Assembly (NCBI GenBank): GCA_017311315.1
Contig: CM029642.1
Coordinates: 17,088,841 to 17,152,840 of the forward strand
Reading direction: 5' to 3'
Length of the DNA stretch: 64,000 nt
Source: Dendrocalamus latiflorus
Lineage: Eukaryota > Streptophyta > Magnoliopsida > Poales > Poaceae
Positions within the stretch are counted from its first letter, which is position 1. Every line of letters begins with the position of its first letter. Positions 1-12,400 of the stretch are shown piece by piece. The notes below the pieces were generated by a model, which was not told where the DNA came from, searched no databases, and saw only the letters and a list, made by a program, of their open reading frames with translations. A program made the translations under genes and the position numbers.

Positions 1-1070
1 TGTCGTGAACAATGTCAATCACGATGACTTTTTCCTAACTCATTTACAGATTACAGTTGCTTGCAGGTCCCGACTTCATTTACAGATAACGCTGAACTGA
101 ATCAACTTCGGACAGTTTCTTTCTAACCCCAGTGGTACCACACTGGGACATCCAAAGTTACCTCACTCGGTGTCTGGTTCCAAACTTCTCAGCACTTTGT
201 TCCTGCAACACTAGAGGGAACGGCCAAAGGTCTGATATGGAATCCGTCAGCAGCCTCTCTATGAAAATAGGAGTGATGATCAATCTATTAGTCTGAACTC
301 TGGTTTTTTAGTTCCATTTATAAGTCTTCTGTACTCTTCTTGCATTTGTTTGAAGTAATGATAACATATCAGAAACTTGAACTGCAATATGTTCAGTTAC
401 TAGCCTTACAATGTTAAAATTTCATTCTCTATTATACATATGCACGTACGTGGAATGTTACAACTTACAACCACGCATTGCTGTTCTTCAGATGATACAT
501 AGATGGCGAGCAAGAACCTCGCAGGAAGTAGAGCAAGCTGCAACTGAACTGAATTAAGCACGCAGAACTGCTGCCTGCACTGCAGGTAAAAAGTTTTCCC
601 TGCAGTCTTGCTGACGGGAGTAGGTACACGGATTTGGTTGCTTTGATCACTCTATTCCTATCTTCATGCAAAGACGCACAAATCTTCAGCGCGTTCCAAA
701 AAAAAAAAAAACGTGTGGTTTGTTGCCCAAGTATGATCGTCTCGACGTGAGGTAGAATACCCGAAAAGCTCCTAGCATTGGAGTCTGGTGTTCAGATTTA
801 ATTTGCTTTGCGCTTTCAGACTGCCTTTACTTGCTTCTTCTCTGCACTCGAATCTGCGTTCTGTTCCATGCTTACCGCGTGGTTAGTCGACTCATGATTC
901 TACACCAGCGTAACCTTTGTTTACTAGCAGCATCATTGGCCAACGACATCGCCAAAGATTGTTTAGCTTGGCTCGAACGCAAGCATTGTATTCGTCCGGT
1001 CCGCATCTTGTGTGTTGTCAGTTGTGTGACCCCAGAGCAAACTTTTTTTTCTCGTTGCCTTCATGTGTTA
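1..1070. other. Intergenic, no gene seen
   Basis: No open frame with recognisable protein character was seen. The stretch is AT-rich with short homopolymer runs (for example an A-run near 700). It is the distal upstream flank of NLR-1. Confidence 0.6.
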
Positions 1071-1335
1071 TACTCCCTCTCTCCGTTCTTTTTTACCTAA
1101 TTTCTTAGAATTCATACCGTTAAACTTTTTAAAGTTTGACTATCAATAGACTTAAAACTATTTAGACTGAATATACGAAGTTATATCTTTAAATTTGTTA
1201 TTAAAAGTGTTTTTATAATATTATAATTTTATTAGTATGTCTTGGTATAAAGTCATAAAAAATAGTGATCAAAATCGCACTTCGGAGACCCCAAAAAATA
1301 AAAAACGTCAAAAAAAAAAAGGAACATAGCAAGTA
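1071..1335. mobile_element. Stowaway-like MITE
   Basis: The left end reads TACTCCCTCTCTCCGTTC, the classic grass Stowaway terminus after a TA target. The interior has the AT-rich body I associate with these elements (GTTTGACTATCAATAG, then a TTTATAATATTATAATTTT stretch and CACTTCGGAGAC near 1278-1291). The right terminus is degraded, ending in AAGTA near 1335 where GGGAGTA would be expected. It lies about 360 bp upstream of the NLR-1 start and so could form part of its promoter region. Boundaries are approximate because the right inverted repeat is poor. Confidence 0.6.
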
Positions 1336-1695
1336 CGGAAGAAAGAAAAGCGTATTATTATTCTTTCTCCTTAGGCTTAGCGGAGCCTGGGTCCTATTAA
1401 TTATTCTTGCCGACATCCTAGCCACAGCGCTGCTTCCCTTCCTGTCTTCTCTACCAACTCCTCCCCCCGCCCCCCAAAAAAAAATCTTTGCATTAACAAC
1501 AGAAGGTACGTACTTACAACTATGCCATGGATTTTGTTCTTGATTTTCCATGAACATAGTTAAGGAGTGAATCTTCAGATATCTGAACCACCCAGAGAGA
1601 GTGTCCTTGGCAGCAGCAACTAACTTTTACCTCCGCATCACTCACGCAGTCACAAGCCACCCTGCGCTGATCCAGAAGCTCCACTAGAGCAAGAG

Positions 1696-4600
1696 ATGGA
1701 TGGAATCATGGTAAACGTTGCCACAGGGGTGATGTACTCACTCCTTGACAAGCTCACCAAGCTGCTGGGTGATGATTACAAGCTGCAGAAAAACGTGAAG
1801 CGCGACATCACCTTCCTGAAGGATGAGCTGAGCAGCATGAACGCTCTGGCTGACACAGAGGTGCTTGACCCACAGCAGAAGGAGTGGAGGAACCAGGTGA
1901 GGGAGATGGCCTATGATATCGAGGATTGTATCGACAAGTACATGCACCAGCTACACCATGAGCCAGAAAAACCTAGTGGCATCATGGGATTCTTCCTCAG
2001 GTCCATCGAAAAAGTGAAGAAGCTAGGAGCTCGCCATGAGATTGTCGAGCAGATTCAAGAGATCAAGGCTCGCGTAACTAAGGCAAGCCATCGACGCAAG
2101 AGGTACAAGCCTGATGTGGGGGATAACTCAGGTAGTACCAACGTTGTGCTGATCGACCCTCGGTTGCCTGCCCTGTACGTTGAGGCATCCAATCTTGTTG
2201 GTATTGATGTTCCAAGGGATGAGCTCATCGAGTTGGTGAATGATGGGGAGGAGCAGTTGAAGGTGGTCGCAATTGTGGGGTTTGGAGGATTAGGCAAAAC
2301 TACTCTCGCTAACCAAATATATCAAAAAGTTGGTGAACAATTTAATTGTCAGGCTTTTGTTTCATTATCCCAAAAACCCGATACGAGAAAGATTTTACAG
2401 AACATACTCTCTCAAATCAACAAGCAAGGAGATGCATGTACTGAACCAGGGGATGAGGAGCAACTTATTAATGCACTAAGGGATTTCCTCAAGGACAAGA
2501 GGTATGCTCTCTGTTTCATATTGCAAGTCATTCTAGGATTCAAATTTTTGTTCTGTATTCTAATGAATTCTACCAGTGAGACAAATTTATCACAATCTTT
2601 TTATCAGATGCCCTTAATTTATTTGTAACATTATCTCCATAATTAATAGACATCTTGTGCAATGTCATGTTAAATAGGACTATTAATTGATCATTTTAAC
2701 ACTCATCTTAATTCTTATGCAATGAGCTATAGTTTTTCATAATGTGAGATGGATTGAATATCTAAGTTTAAATAGAATTTTATTTGGACTGTCACGATGA
2801 AATACTCTAATATTTTTTCCATGAACATGTATGCAATTAGGTCGACATTGAAATATTACTTTTTGGCTACCAACTATGTGATTTCCTTTTCATATTATCT
2901 CCTGTATGTATTTAATCAACATAATTCAATTGAACCAAAGTCTCTCTCATTTGCTAGGTACTTTATTGTAATTGATGACATATGGAGTACCCAAGCATGG
3001 AAGTTTATTAAATGTGCCTTGCTTGAGAATACTTATGGTAGCAGGAGTTACGACAAGAATTGCAAATGTTGCCAAGTCATGTTGCTTCCCTCGCCTCGAT
3101 CTTGTGTATGAACTAAGTCCACTAAGTGAAGCTGACTCAAAAACTTTATTCTTTAGAAGAATATTTGGCTCAGAAGACATATGCCCTCTTCAACTAAAAG
3201 AAGTTTCTACTGAAATTATAAGAAAGTGTGGTGGTCTACCATTGGCAATCATTACAATGTCTAGTTTGTTGACAACTAAATCACTTGCAAGAGAAGAATG
3301 GGTCACGGTCCTTAGGTCGATTGGTTCAGGGCTAGAGAAAAATTATGATGTGGAGGAAATGAAGAAGATACTATCTTTGAGTTACAACGACCTTCCTGTC
3401 CAGCTAAGAACTTGCTTATTATATCTAAGTATGTTTCCAGAAGACTATGAGATCCAAAGGCATCGTATAGTAGGTAGGTGGATAGCAGAAGGATTTGTCA
3501 AGGTTGATGGCGGGAGAAATTTAAGGGAACAAGGGGAATGCTATTTTAGTGAACTTATAAACAGAAGTATGGTCCAACCAGTCGATATGAGGTATGATGG
3601 TAAAGCAAGGGCATGCCGTGTGCATGATATGATTCTTGATCTTATTATATCCAAGGCAGTTGAAGAAAATTTTATCACTTTCACTGGTGACCAAACACAT
3701 ATGTTGGTGTCACAAAATAAAATCCGACGACTGTCACTTGACTACCGCACCCAAGAAAATGAGATAACGATGTCATCCATGGTTACTACTCATGTTCGAT
3801 CCATTGGCATATTTGGATATTCTGTACAAATGCTTCCTATTTCAGACTGGCATGCTCTAAGAGTGCTAGATATAGAGAGCAGTCGGATGTTGGAAAATTG
3901 TGATCTTAAAAATATCGGGAAGCTAATCCAGTTGAGGTACCTACGGATTGATGCACATGGCATTAAAAATCTTCCTGAACAAATAGGTGAGCTACAGAAT
4001 TTGGAAACATTGGATCTAGTTAATACTAAGATAAGAGAATTGTCGGCAAGTATTGTTAAACTGCAAAGGTTGAAAAGTTTACATGTTCTTGGTGTGAATT
4101 TGCTGCCAGATGGGGTGGGGAACATGCAAGCTCTAGAGGATTTATCAGGAGTATATGTGTACGCCGAAAGCTCAATAAATTATTTGCAGGAGTTGGGTAG
4201 CTTGACCAAATTGAGAACTCTCGAGCTCTATTGGTGCATTAGTGACTCACACAGTGATAAAATGATGTACGCAAATATCTTGGCTTCGTCACTTCTCAAA
4301 CTCTGTAGTTCAAACCTTAGATGTTTGCATGTTTCAACGCGTGTTTCTGGTCCTGCTGAAATCCCTTTGGATTCATTGTCCCTACCTCCTCATCTCCTGC
4401 GAGAATTATACATCAAGGTTTGTTGTTTCCAGGTGATTCCAGAGTGGATGGCCTCACTGTCCAACCTCACTGCGCTACACATCACGGTTAAACGAGTGAC
4501 ACAGGAAACCCTCCAGGTCCTTGGGGACTTGCCCACCTTGCTAATGCTGCATTTAATTTCAGAACGAGTTGACCCTAAGGAAATGCTCATTGTATGCAAC

Positions 4601-4948
4601 CAGGGATTCAGATGTCTAAAGCTCTTCCACTTTTTGTGTTGGGTCACGGGCGTGATGTTCGAAGCTAGGGCCATGCAAAAGCTCAAAGAACTCTGGATTC
4701 AAATCAGAGCACATGTGGTGCAATCCGCATGTGGAATCCACCACCTCTCTGCCCTCAGTACACTCCATGTTAGCATTGATTGCAGTGGTGCGAGGGTTGA
4801 AGAGGTGGAGGCGTTGGAGGCTGCCATCGGGCATGAAGCCAGTCTACTTCCCAAATCATGTCTACATTTTGGAAGAAGGAACGTAACAAAGATGGTAAAG
4901 GATGAAGCTGCCGGGACGAACATGATGAGATCCCCGCAGGGAGCTTAG
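1696..4948 (+). pseudogene. NLR-1: CC-NBS-LRR resistance gene with one frameshift
   Basis: Intracellular immune receptor of the CNL class. Exon 1 (1696-2501) encodes the N-terminal coiled coil with an EDVID-like DIEDCID near residue 75, then the P-loop GFGGLGKTT near 195-203 and an RNBS-A block. An intron (2502-2957, GT..AG) falls just before kinase-2; joining it gives KDKRYFIVIDDIW. Exon 2 carries RNBS-B, GGLPLA, the CLLYLSMFPEDYE RNBS-D block, WIAEGF, a VHD version of MHD, and an LRR region ending at a TAG at 4946-4948. The frame breaks near 3046: after GSR only four bases precede ACG-ACA-AGA (TTR), where the family motif GSRxxxTTR needs nine, so about five bases are missing. Everything downstream stays open for over 600 codons, so the lesion is recent, or an assembly error. 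The N-terminus differs from NLR-2/3/4 and looks closer to the Pik/RGA5-type rice CNLs, a subclade call from memory. No integrated decoy domain was seen. Confidence 0.8.
2502..2957 (+). other. Intron of NLR-1 in the NB domain
   Basis: The donor follows AAGAG (AG|GTATGC) and the acceptor is TTTGCTAG|GTAC. Splicing joins KDKR to YFIVIDDIW and recreates the kinase-2 (Walker B) motif. Unspliced, the frame runs into a stop at 2628. The 456-bp intron is AT-rich, as expected for plant introns. Confidence 0.85.
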
Positions 4949-6480
4949 AAGCCCAGCCCAGTTGTGCATATACATCTGCTACATCTAATTAAGGTATTAT
5001 TAATTATATATACTCCTCCGATCCTCTGAGATACTCATCTATGTTGTTAAATCAACTAGAGAATGTTGTACATGGGATTGTACTTCTGTTTATTCCCCCA
5101 TCGCCTAAACCGAGCAAACAATATGATACTATGTTTTTAACAAACTCCTAAATCTTATATGTTACACTGCTACAGTACCGATTCTACTTGCTTACATTAC
5201 ACCCAGTCATGTTTTAAAGGGTTTTGCTAGCGCCAGACGTATGTTCCCATCGTACGGTCCACCAGATCGGCGCAACAATTCCATACAACACCTTCAACAA
5301 TTTTTGCACATATGTGCTACATTACAAAGTATTAGTGGCAACATTGAAAAAAGCATTTAAAATTCTCATTTTATCAATAGATTCAACAAACCTTAAGTAG
5401 CAATGGATGTCTTGCATAGTATAAGACTTTGATATATTTGAAAAGTAGCGTAGAAATCCGAACACAATTGAATCTAATTACAAAAAAAAGTTATACTACT
5501 GCAACATTTTAAAAATATAGATGCAACAATCAACAATTGTGTTTGCAATATTTTTTTTCACAAAAACTGTGCAAACAAATAAGCCACAAAACCTCGGAAA
5601 AACTTGAAGAAATTCATACCATCTTAATAAACGATCAAATAAATTTGTAGACTTGTTTAGTTTGCGGCATGCTATGCTTCAAAACTTGCTCAAAACTCCC
5701 CAAAATAAACAAATCTATGGTGCTACAAATAGTACAACATTTAAAAATAAATACAATGTGTGGGCTTGAAACCATTAGCTGTCTCTCTGTGCAACAGAGT
5801 GCTCAATCTATTTGTTGCTTTGAAGATTTTGAATCCCATGTAGAAGGTTTCTGTATTATTCTTTTTTTTCCCCCGAGAATAGGATTTATATTATTCTAAA
5901 GATGCATTTGATTCTGTGTAATGAGAACAAATTAGAAACTTGAACCGCATTATGTTATGTTACTACTTTAGAAATTCTTGTAGAAGGTTTGGCAAGATGG
6001 ATGCATAAGATGCAATGGGATCAGTGGTTTTGGCGGCGACACATAGGTCTTCTGGCGGTGAGGCATTCATGGCTGGCTAGCGTGGTTGGCGGTGTGCACA
6101 TCAGCACATGCGCATGACGCGGTTGACCGGTGCGTGTGGCAGCAGTGACGCGGTTGCTTGGTACGAGGACGAGGCGGTGTGCGACGGTGGAGGGCGCAGC
6201 TGCCGGCTGTGGCTATATTCATTGTTTTTTTTTTTTTTGGTATCCATTCTAGTTGTGGTTTAGAATTTAAATATTCATGTTTAACTGGTATGTCTTTTAC
6301 ATGATAATGGATTACGTATAAGCACATAATTTGAAGGATATATACTATTACTCCTTTCGATCACAAATTCTTCTTCTTATGAGAAGAGTACAGTCAAACT
6401 TTCTTATTTTGAACAACCGTAATTGTAATATCCCTACAATTCTAATTGTGAATTAATTAAATGAATTAAATATTTCATAT
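4949..6480. other. Intergenic with degraded MITE-like segments
   Basis: No gene is supported. TACTCCTCCGATCC near 5010 and TACTATTACTCCTTTCG near 6347 resemble single worn Stowaway ends. A GC-rich island with a T-run lies at about 6020-6240. The rest is AT-rich and contains repeated GCAACA-type motifs (5270-5550). Confidence 0.5.
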
Positions 6481-6850
6481 TATTTGGGCCTGTTGTGGCT
6501 ACGGACCAAACAGTAAATATAGGGACTAGTAGAGTGAGTGTAGAAAATGAGTTGTCTTGGCTCTCTTTTGCAAAGGCTATATATATACATGACCACAAGG
6601 CATGATTACAATAATACCCCTCATAGTGGCCTACTATGCTGGAGGTGTAGATGTCCTTTTACATGCCCTATTGGACCTCTTGACCCAGTAGGCCGAATGG
6701 ATGTAGATGGGGGCTATCCATACAACAGTAGCATCTCATGGTAAAGGGCTTCATCTCCTGCAGGGCAAAACCATGTCACCAGGCCTTTTGGCCCCCTCCG
6801 TCCCTTCAGCCTATTGAGTAGTTGGCTGGTATTATTGTAGTATGGGATAC
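6481..6850 (+). repeat. LTR-like remnant upstream of gypsy-type coding remnant
   Basis: The segment has a TATATATATA box near 6580 and a block near 6750-6850 containing CCCTCCGTCCCTTCAGCC and a nearby GTTGGCTGGTAT. A clearly related block occurs at about 63480-63600 (CCCTCTGTCCCTTCGGTC, GTTGTCTGGTTT). It directly precedes a gypsy-type ORF remnant, so it is read as the end of a long terminal repeat. Exact LTR limits and a TSD could not be found. Confidence 0.35.
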
Positions 6851-7739
6851 GTGTCCGAGGGCGGTTTGCGCGTTGTGTGTTATCTACTTGCGTGTCATCG
6901 GTTCCCATCGCAGTGCCACGGGAGCTTCGTCTAGCTGTGGAGTCTTATCCAACCATGGGAGCTCGTCGGCCATAGAGGTCAACTACAAGTTGGTGGAATG
7001 CGACACATCAACGACGAACAAGCAGTGGAGTGCGGCGAAGAAGGTGAACGGCATCAACACGAACATGTTGGGGCTGACTATGGCGATCGAAGAGTTGATT
7101 CGCTCACTGGTGCGCTACAGGAAGATCTCAGAGTGCGAATCAGTTCGTTTACCTCCCGCCGGTGAAACGGAACCCCAACCGATGGAGTCAGAGGCTGTCG
7201 TCTTCACCGCATACTTCGATGCCAGGCTCCGAATCCCTACCGTAGCATTTGTCAATGAAGTCCTTCGGCTTTATGGGCTGGATCTTACGCAGCTAACTCG
7301 CAACGCTATCGTCTGGTTGGCCGTCTATAGCTAGGGCTCGTGAGCGGAGACGGTGTGGCCAAGCCCGGCGCTCTTTGTCTTCCTCCATGATGCCCGGTGC
7401 CAACCAAAGAAGCTCGCCGAGGGCAAGTACTCCAACCTGGGGAGTGTCAACTTCATGCTTCGATATGGATGTATGAAGCTATGCATGGCAAATTTGACTA
7501 GGACAAAGTGGAAGTCGAACTGGATGCGATGGTGGTTCTACCACTGGACGGAGGCTGGCGGTAGTCTTAAGTGGTTGGGCCGCTTGATAGACTTCAATAT
7601 GTCTTCGTCCATGACCCTCGACCACGAGGACGAGCATCGTGCGTGGAGGCTATTTGGAGTCGCCATCCGGTTCAACATGTGGGACCTTGTGAAGGAGTAC
7701 TACATGGTCAGTATGTCCCTGTTGGCCTATTTGTGGTAG
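6822..7739 (+). pseudogene. Gypsy-type transposon protein remnant (PF04195-like)
   Basis: One frame contains FDARLRIPTVAFVNEVLRLY followed by GLDLTQLTRNAI, then FLHDARCQPKKLAEGKY and WWFYHWTEAGGSLKWLGRL. This order matches the grass protein domain called putative gypsy-type transposon (Transposase_28, PF04195), usually encoded upstream of or within Ty3-gypsy elements. The frame is interrupted by a TAG at 7332 and a TGA at 7341, both explicable by transitions, and continues in the same frame to 7739. No integrase or reverse transcriptase follows, so the element is truncated. Family assignment is from remembered motif similarity. Confidence 0.55.
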
Positions 7740-9480
7740 ATCCAACCCGGCCCCGCTCGCGACGATCGCCTCCACCTTAGCATTGGGTCGCTACCGAAGC
7801 TGACTGCGTTAAATGGTATGTCTGCTATGGTTGGTGTTATGTTGTAGTTTGTCAGTGACCCCAATAGTCGCTTGTGGCAGTGCACTCTCTTGAGGACGCG
7901 GAGTGCACCGTGGTTGTATTCCTTGGCTCGTACATCACGAAGGTGCACAATCTATAAGCATCAGCGATATCAAACCTCAGCCAAGTGAACTAAGTGTGCG
8001 AAGCCCTCGGCATCCCCGTGCCAGAGATTAAACAGAGATCACAAATACCTGCATTAGATATCACTAAAGATCTACAACTACTAAACAACATCAACAGATC
8101 ATATTCATACATCATAGTGAAAAGATATAAATCCACAATCTCACAATCACAAAATGCAATAGAAAATTAACAATTACTAACAGCAATTTAGTTGAACAAT
8201 AATTGAGAATAACATGGTGAGAAAGGGAGAGGAATTGTACTGCACCAAGGAGGAAGAAGGGGATGAAGCAGGGGAAGCCAGAGAAGATGAGGCACCATGG
8301 TAAGAAGGTGTGGTTGTCGGAGGTGAAGAGGTAGTGTCGGCGGAGCAGCAAAGAGAAGAGTTAGATGACGGCCGGTGGAGGGAGAGGAGCTTTGTTGGCA
8401 CACGGTGAGGAGGTGTGGCGGAAGGGAGTTGGGGCTATGGGTGGCCGAGAGGCGGCGCACAGATGGAGGGAGAGGGGTGGCAGGCCGGCGAGCTGGGTGT
8501 GTCGGCTGAAGGGAGGTGCGGTGGCGCGGCTCTAGCACACCGGCGGCCGAAGGTGAGAAGGTTGGGGGAAGGAGAGGAAGCACGGTGGTGGCGCTATGGA
8601 GTGGGATGGAGAAGTGGAGAGGCGACGGGTAGAGCAATGGGGTGGAGTTGGCGATGCATGGGAGGCCAACGTGTTGGAAGAAGATGGGTGGTGGCTCTTA
8701 GCGGTGGAGGAGTGGCCAGTGAGATGAGGGAGAAGCAGCGGCTGAGATGGGAGGTGCGGTGGAGCACCGTCGGCGTGGTGGACTGGGATGGCAGTCAGCG
8801 AGGTAAGGCCAGCCCTCGCTGGTGCCGGTCGTGGAGAAGAAAGGGGTGGGGAGAAGAGAAGCAAGAAAGACTAAGGAAGAAGAGAGGATCAAGAAGAAGA
8901 AAAGAAAATGACAGCCTGCCTTCTTGCTGGTGGCGGCTAGGGCTTTAGAACAATTGGGTATTTATAAATTTTGCAATTTAGTCCTCCATATTTTATGGAA
9001 TTGAAAACATGTCCTTTTTCATGTATTTCCTTTTGTTCTTGCTCTCAGAAACTCCGATTTCTTCGCGGTTTGATCTTACTATTCATGACAACGCATACAT
9101 CTACACGGAACTAACCCGGTAGTCCATATTTGAAGATTATGCGCCTCGATCACGTCGACCTGCGGAAAATTACAAAAATGTAAAATAGTCCAATTCAAGT
9201 AATTAATTATGGAAAAGCGTGTAAATGATGATAAATGGTCCCAAAATACGAAAAATAATAGGGTAAAATGACAAGAAATTATGTGTAAAAATGATGCATG
9301 TCAGCCACCCCTAAAACAGGGCCTAATTGGCTATTAGTAGGCTAATTATTTATAACCTTAAACACTAATCAATATGTAATGTCCTAAATCTTTGACAATT
9401 ATGACTAAAAGAAAACAACAACAATAATATAAGAATGGTAATATTAATAATAATAGTAAAATTGATATTAATAATTAATT
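7740..9480. other. Repeat-derived region, no gene
   Basis: A strongly GC-rich purine-skewed block (about 8220-8940) gives long open frames on both strands without protein character. It is followed by AT-rich sequence. The layout (GC-rich block then TTTATAAATTTTGCAATTTA) resembles a worn gypsy LTR, but no termini were found. Confidence 0.35.
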
Positions 9481-12400
9481 TGGGGTATGAGGGCTGGATG
9501 GGCTAGTCCTTCTAATCCTTGCTCTATAAGAAATAGTTGTACTCGGATTTTCCTAGGACTACCCCTCTCTTCCTAAAGGATAGTCGCCACCTTCCCAGGG
9601 GACACACCTCTCTAGGGTTTCTTCTTTTCCCCAGGGCTTTGCCATGGCTACTCAGGAGATAGATAGGGAGGCAAGGAAGAGACTAAGAAGGGGGAGAAGA
9701 ATTCATGTTTTTTCTTCATTAGATCTTGTTTGATACGTGGGTAACCCTCCAATACTTTCACCATGTCATGTGGATGAACTTTTGTGTGAATTAAGTTGGT
9801 AATTAGGGTGTAACTAGCCATGTGGATCATGCTAATTCTTATTTAGGATTACTAGGTTTTTCTGGTTTAACGTAGTTTAGATCTAAACGATTTTTGAGGG
9901 GTTTTGAGGCCGAATCCAGAGAGGTGATGTATAAAAGAGTTGTAGATAACTTTTTAAGCTTTTCAACAAACTCCCATGGCCAGCAGCCCAGTTGTCCTGG
10001 TAGATTAGTAGCAACGTCTTCTCGTAGATCCCAAAGGGAAACCAGGCATTCATTAGCAAGCAATATGATAGTTAAATAACTATACATTTTTCAGGCATTT
10101 GAACAGAATTGTCACATGTTCTTGTTTGAAATTAATCCCTTGGCTGAAGTTTGCTGTTCCACGCTGTTTCCCAGTGGAGTAATTTTCAGTATAACGAAAA
10201 TTAAAAAAGCCAGATTGCAATACACATGTTAGTGTTTGACGATTAGATAATTGGATTGAAAATAAGCTGTCTGCACAAAAATTACTGTTCAAACAAATTC
10301 CCGCTGTTTACAAGGGACAGCTTAACAAAAATCATCAAGCATAAAAAATATAACCAGCCCAGTGCTAATTACTTCAAATGATTACTCAGGAGAGGTGATA
10401 TATTCTTTCAAATGATTACTCAGGAGTTTAAAAAAATGATTACTCAGGAGAAGTGCTTTATTCTCTGAATGTAGATGCATTATTCTCGATGCCTCTCAGT
10501 CCTTAATACGGAAAGCTATCATTTCCTTTCTCTTGTGGGTGGAGAATGACCATGCAAACCCAGCCACTGCATTTCAAGCAAGCGAGCTATCTGTTGTATT
10601 AGCCAGAGCATGCATACACAACGCAAGCACTTACTAGCTAGATGTATGGTTCTTGTCATTGACAAATGACAAAGCATGCATGCGTGCACTCCTCGCAATA
10701 AAAAGACCTTGGTGAGGCTACAGTCACTTGCATGCAAGCTCTCATTGCCTCTTTTTTGTCTTCCCAGCTTTGTCAGAGGAGCCCATTAGATGGTTGCAGT
10801 GGTCATTGTAGATTAAGGGGTACCAATGAATCCTCTTATCTGGGTTACATTGAGATGGCTCATCAGCTCATGGGTGTGCACCGCTGATCGAGGCAGGAAA
10901 GCACGTGACTGTACTGACTACTAATGGAGTGTAGGTGTTTCTTTTGGAACTAATGCAGGTCATCAGCATGTGTATTTCTCATGTGATAATTGGTAATTGT
11001 GTGAGTTTGCATCAGTCATCATTTTCGTCTTGCCGACATCTCTGAAACGTCAATCAAATCCCATCATCTCTCAGCCCGTAAAAGCCCAAGGCTTCAAAAG
11101 CGAATCGCCTCGTCTCGACAATTTTTGCCCAGAAAAGCCCATCTGCAACCCAGCCCATGCGGTCGTCCACTGACCCGATCGATTGTGCGGGGCCACAGCC
11201 GCCGGAGTTGACACATCGATTCCCGATCGACGTTGGGGTCCAGGCAACGGCCGCCGCCGGCCGTCCGCCCGGTCGTCCCCAGCATACGGTAACGCTGCAT
11301 CTCCAACGCCATCGCCAACTGAAACGGAGAGACAAAAACAAGGTGTGAGGAGCAGAATTGGGAGGATTTTGGTTTTGGCAGGAGAGGAGGGAGGAACACG
11401 ACGCCATTGCCATGGAAGAGGAGTAGGGGACGCCGGCCATCCCCGGCGGCTGCCCTCCGTGGCAAATTTGTGCAAGCACCCTCTAGCGCGCCGATCGCAA
11501 GAGCAAACCCGGGTGGCCGCCGCTCGCTAGCTCCGCTGCCCTTCGACAGTTCGACCATCCTCTCCTCGCCACGTAGAGACACGGTGGGCATCAGGTAGAA
11601 TACAAAACAAGATGAGGACCTACGCGAAAAATATACATCAGTTTGACTCGATCTGGACCGCACAAGTGGATCCAACGGTTAGAGGACGTCCAAAATTGGA
11701 TTACAGAAACGTTAAAGGGCCTCATTTGCAAACATATCACCTCGCTCACTGACATGTGGGCGCAAGCTATAGAGGACCCACTTGTCAGCTGTCCAGTCAC
11801 AATCGCTTCTCCTCCCCACCGCCGTCGCGTGCGGCGGCCCAGCAAGGCGGAGAAGACGCCGCCGTCGCTGCATCATGGGAAAGAATCGGGAATTCGGGGT
11901 GGTGGGGAGCCGAGAGGAGTTGCCGATGCCCACCATGGGAGAGAACTCATCAAAACAGGTTCGCAGCTGAATCAAGTAGCATTGCAAACTGCGAACTGCT
12001 AGTACCATACAAGCACAGCATTGCAAACTGCAACCTATTTGCTTGTTTCTCAGAACTCGTGTCATACACAGATTTCCGTTTCAGAGCTTGCAACTAACAT
12101 TCAGTATTTGGGCTGCATGCGAACAACTTACGAGATGTATGAGTCGTCGGATGTGCATTCCTGATGCCCCTCAATCCTATTCCTACGACGCGGAGAGCAA
12201 TGTCGTCGATCTTGTGGACGTCCATTGATCTTGATGAAAGCCAGCCACTCACTCCATTGGCGAGGAAATTGAGCTAGTTGCTGTAGTTGCCAAGCACATA
12301 TATAGCATGCTTTATTCCAATACAATTATATACGACACACTGTGGTGATGCCAAGGTTGGCCTTGTTCGCGTTAGCTTCTTTTCTAGCTTTTGTCTAGAA

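Noticed and set aside
2797..3111. Separate 104-codon gene
   Set aside because: It is the NLR-1 intron plus the start of exon 2 read up to the frameshift.
1696..4948. Integrated HMA/decoy domain in NLR-1, considered because of its Pik/RGA5-like N-terminus
   Set aside because: The sequence goes directly from coiled coil to NB and from LRR to stop; no extra domain is visible.
8188..8948. Long overlapping ORFs on both strands
   Set aside because: Purine-skewed GC-rich block with mirror frames and no domain or splice logic.
11054..11675. 193-codon minus-strand ORF as a candidate gene
   Set aside because: Two other frames are also open over the same stretch and the peptide has no recognisable features.
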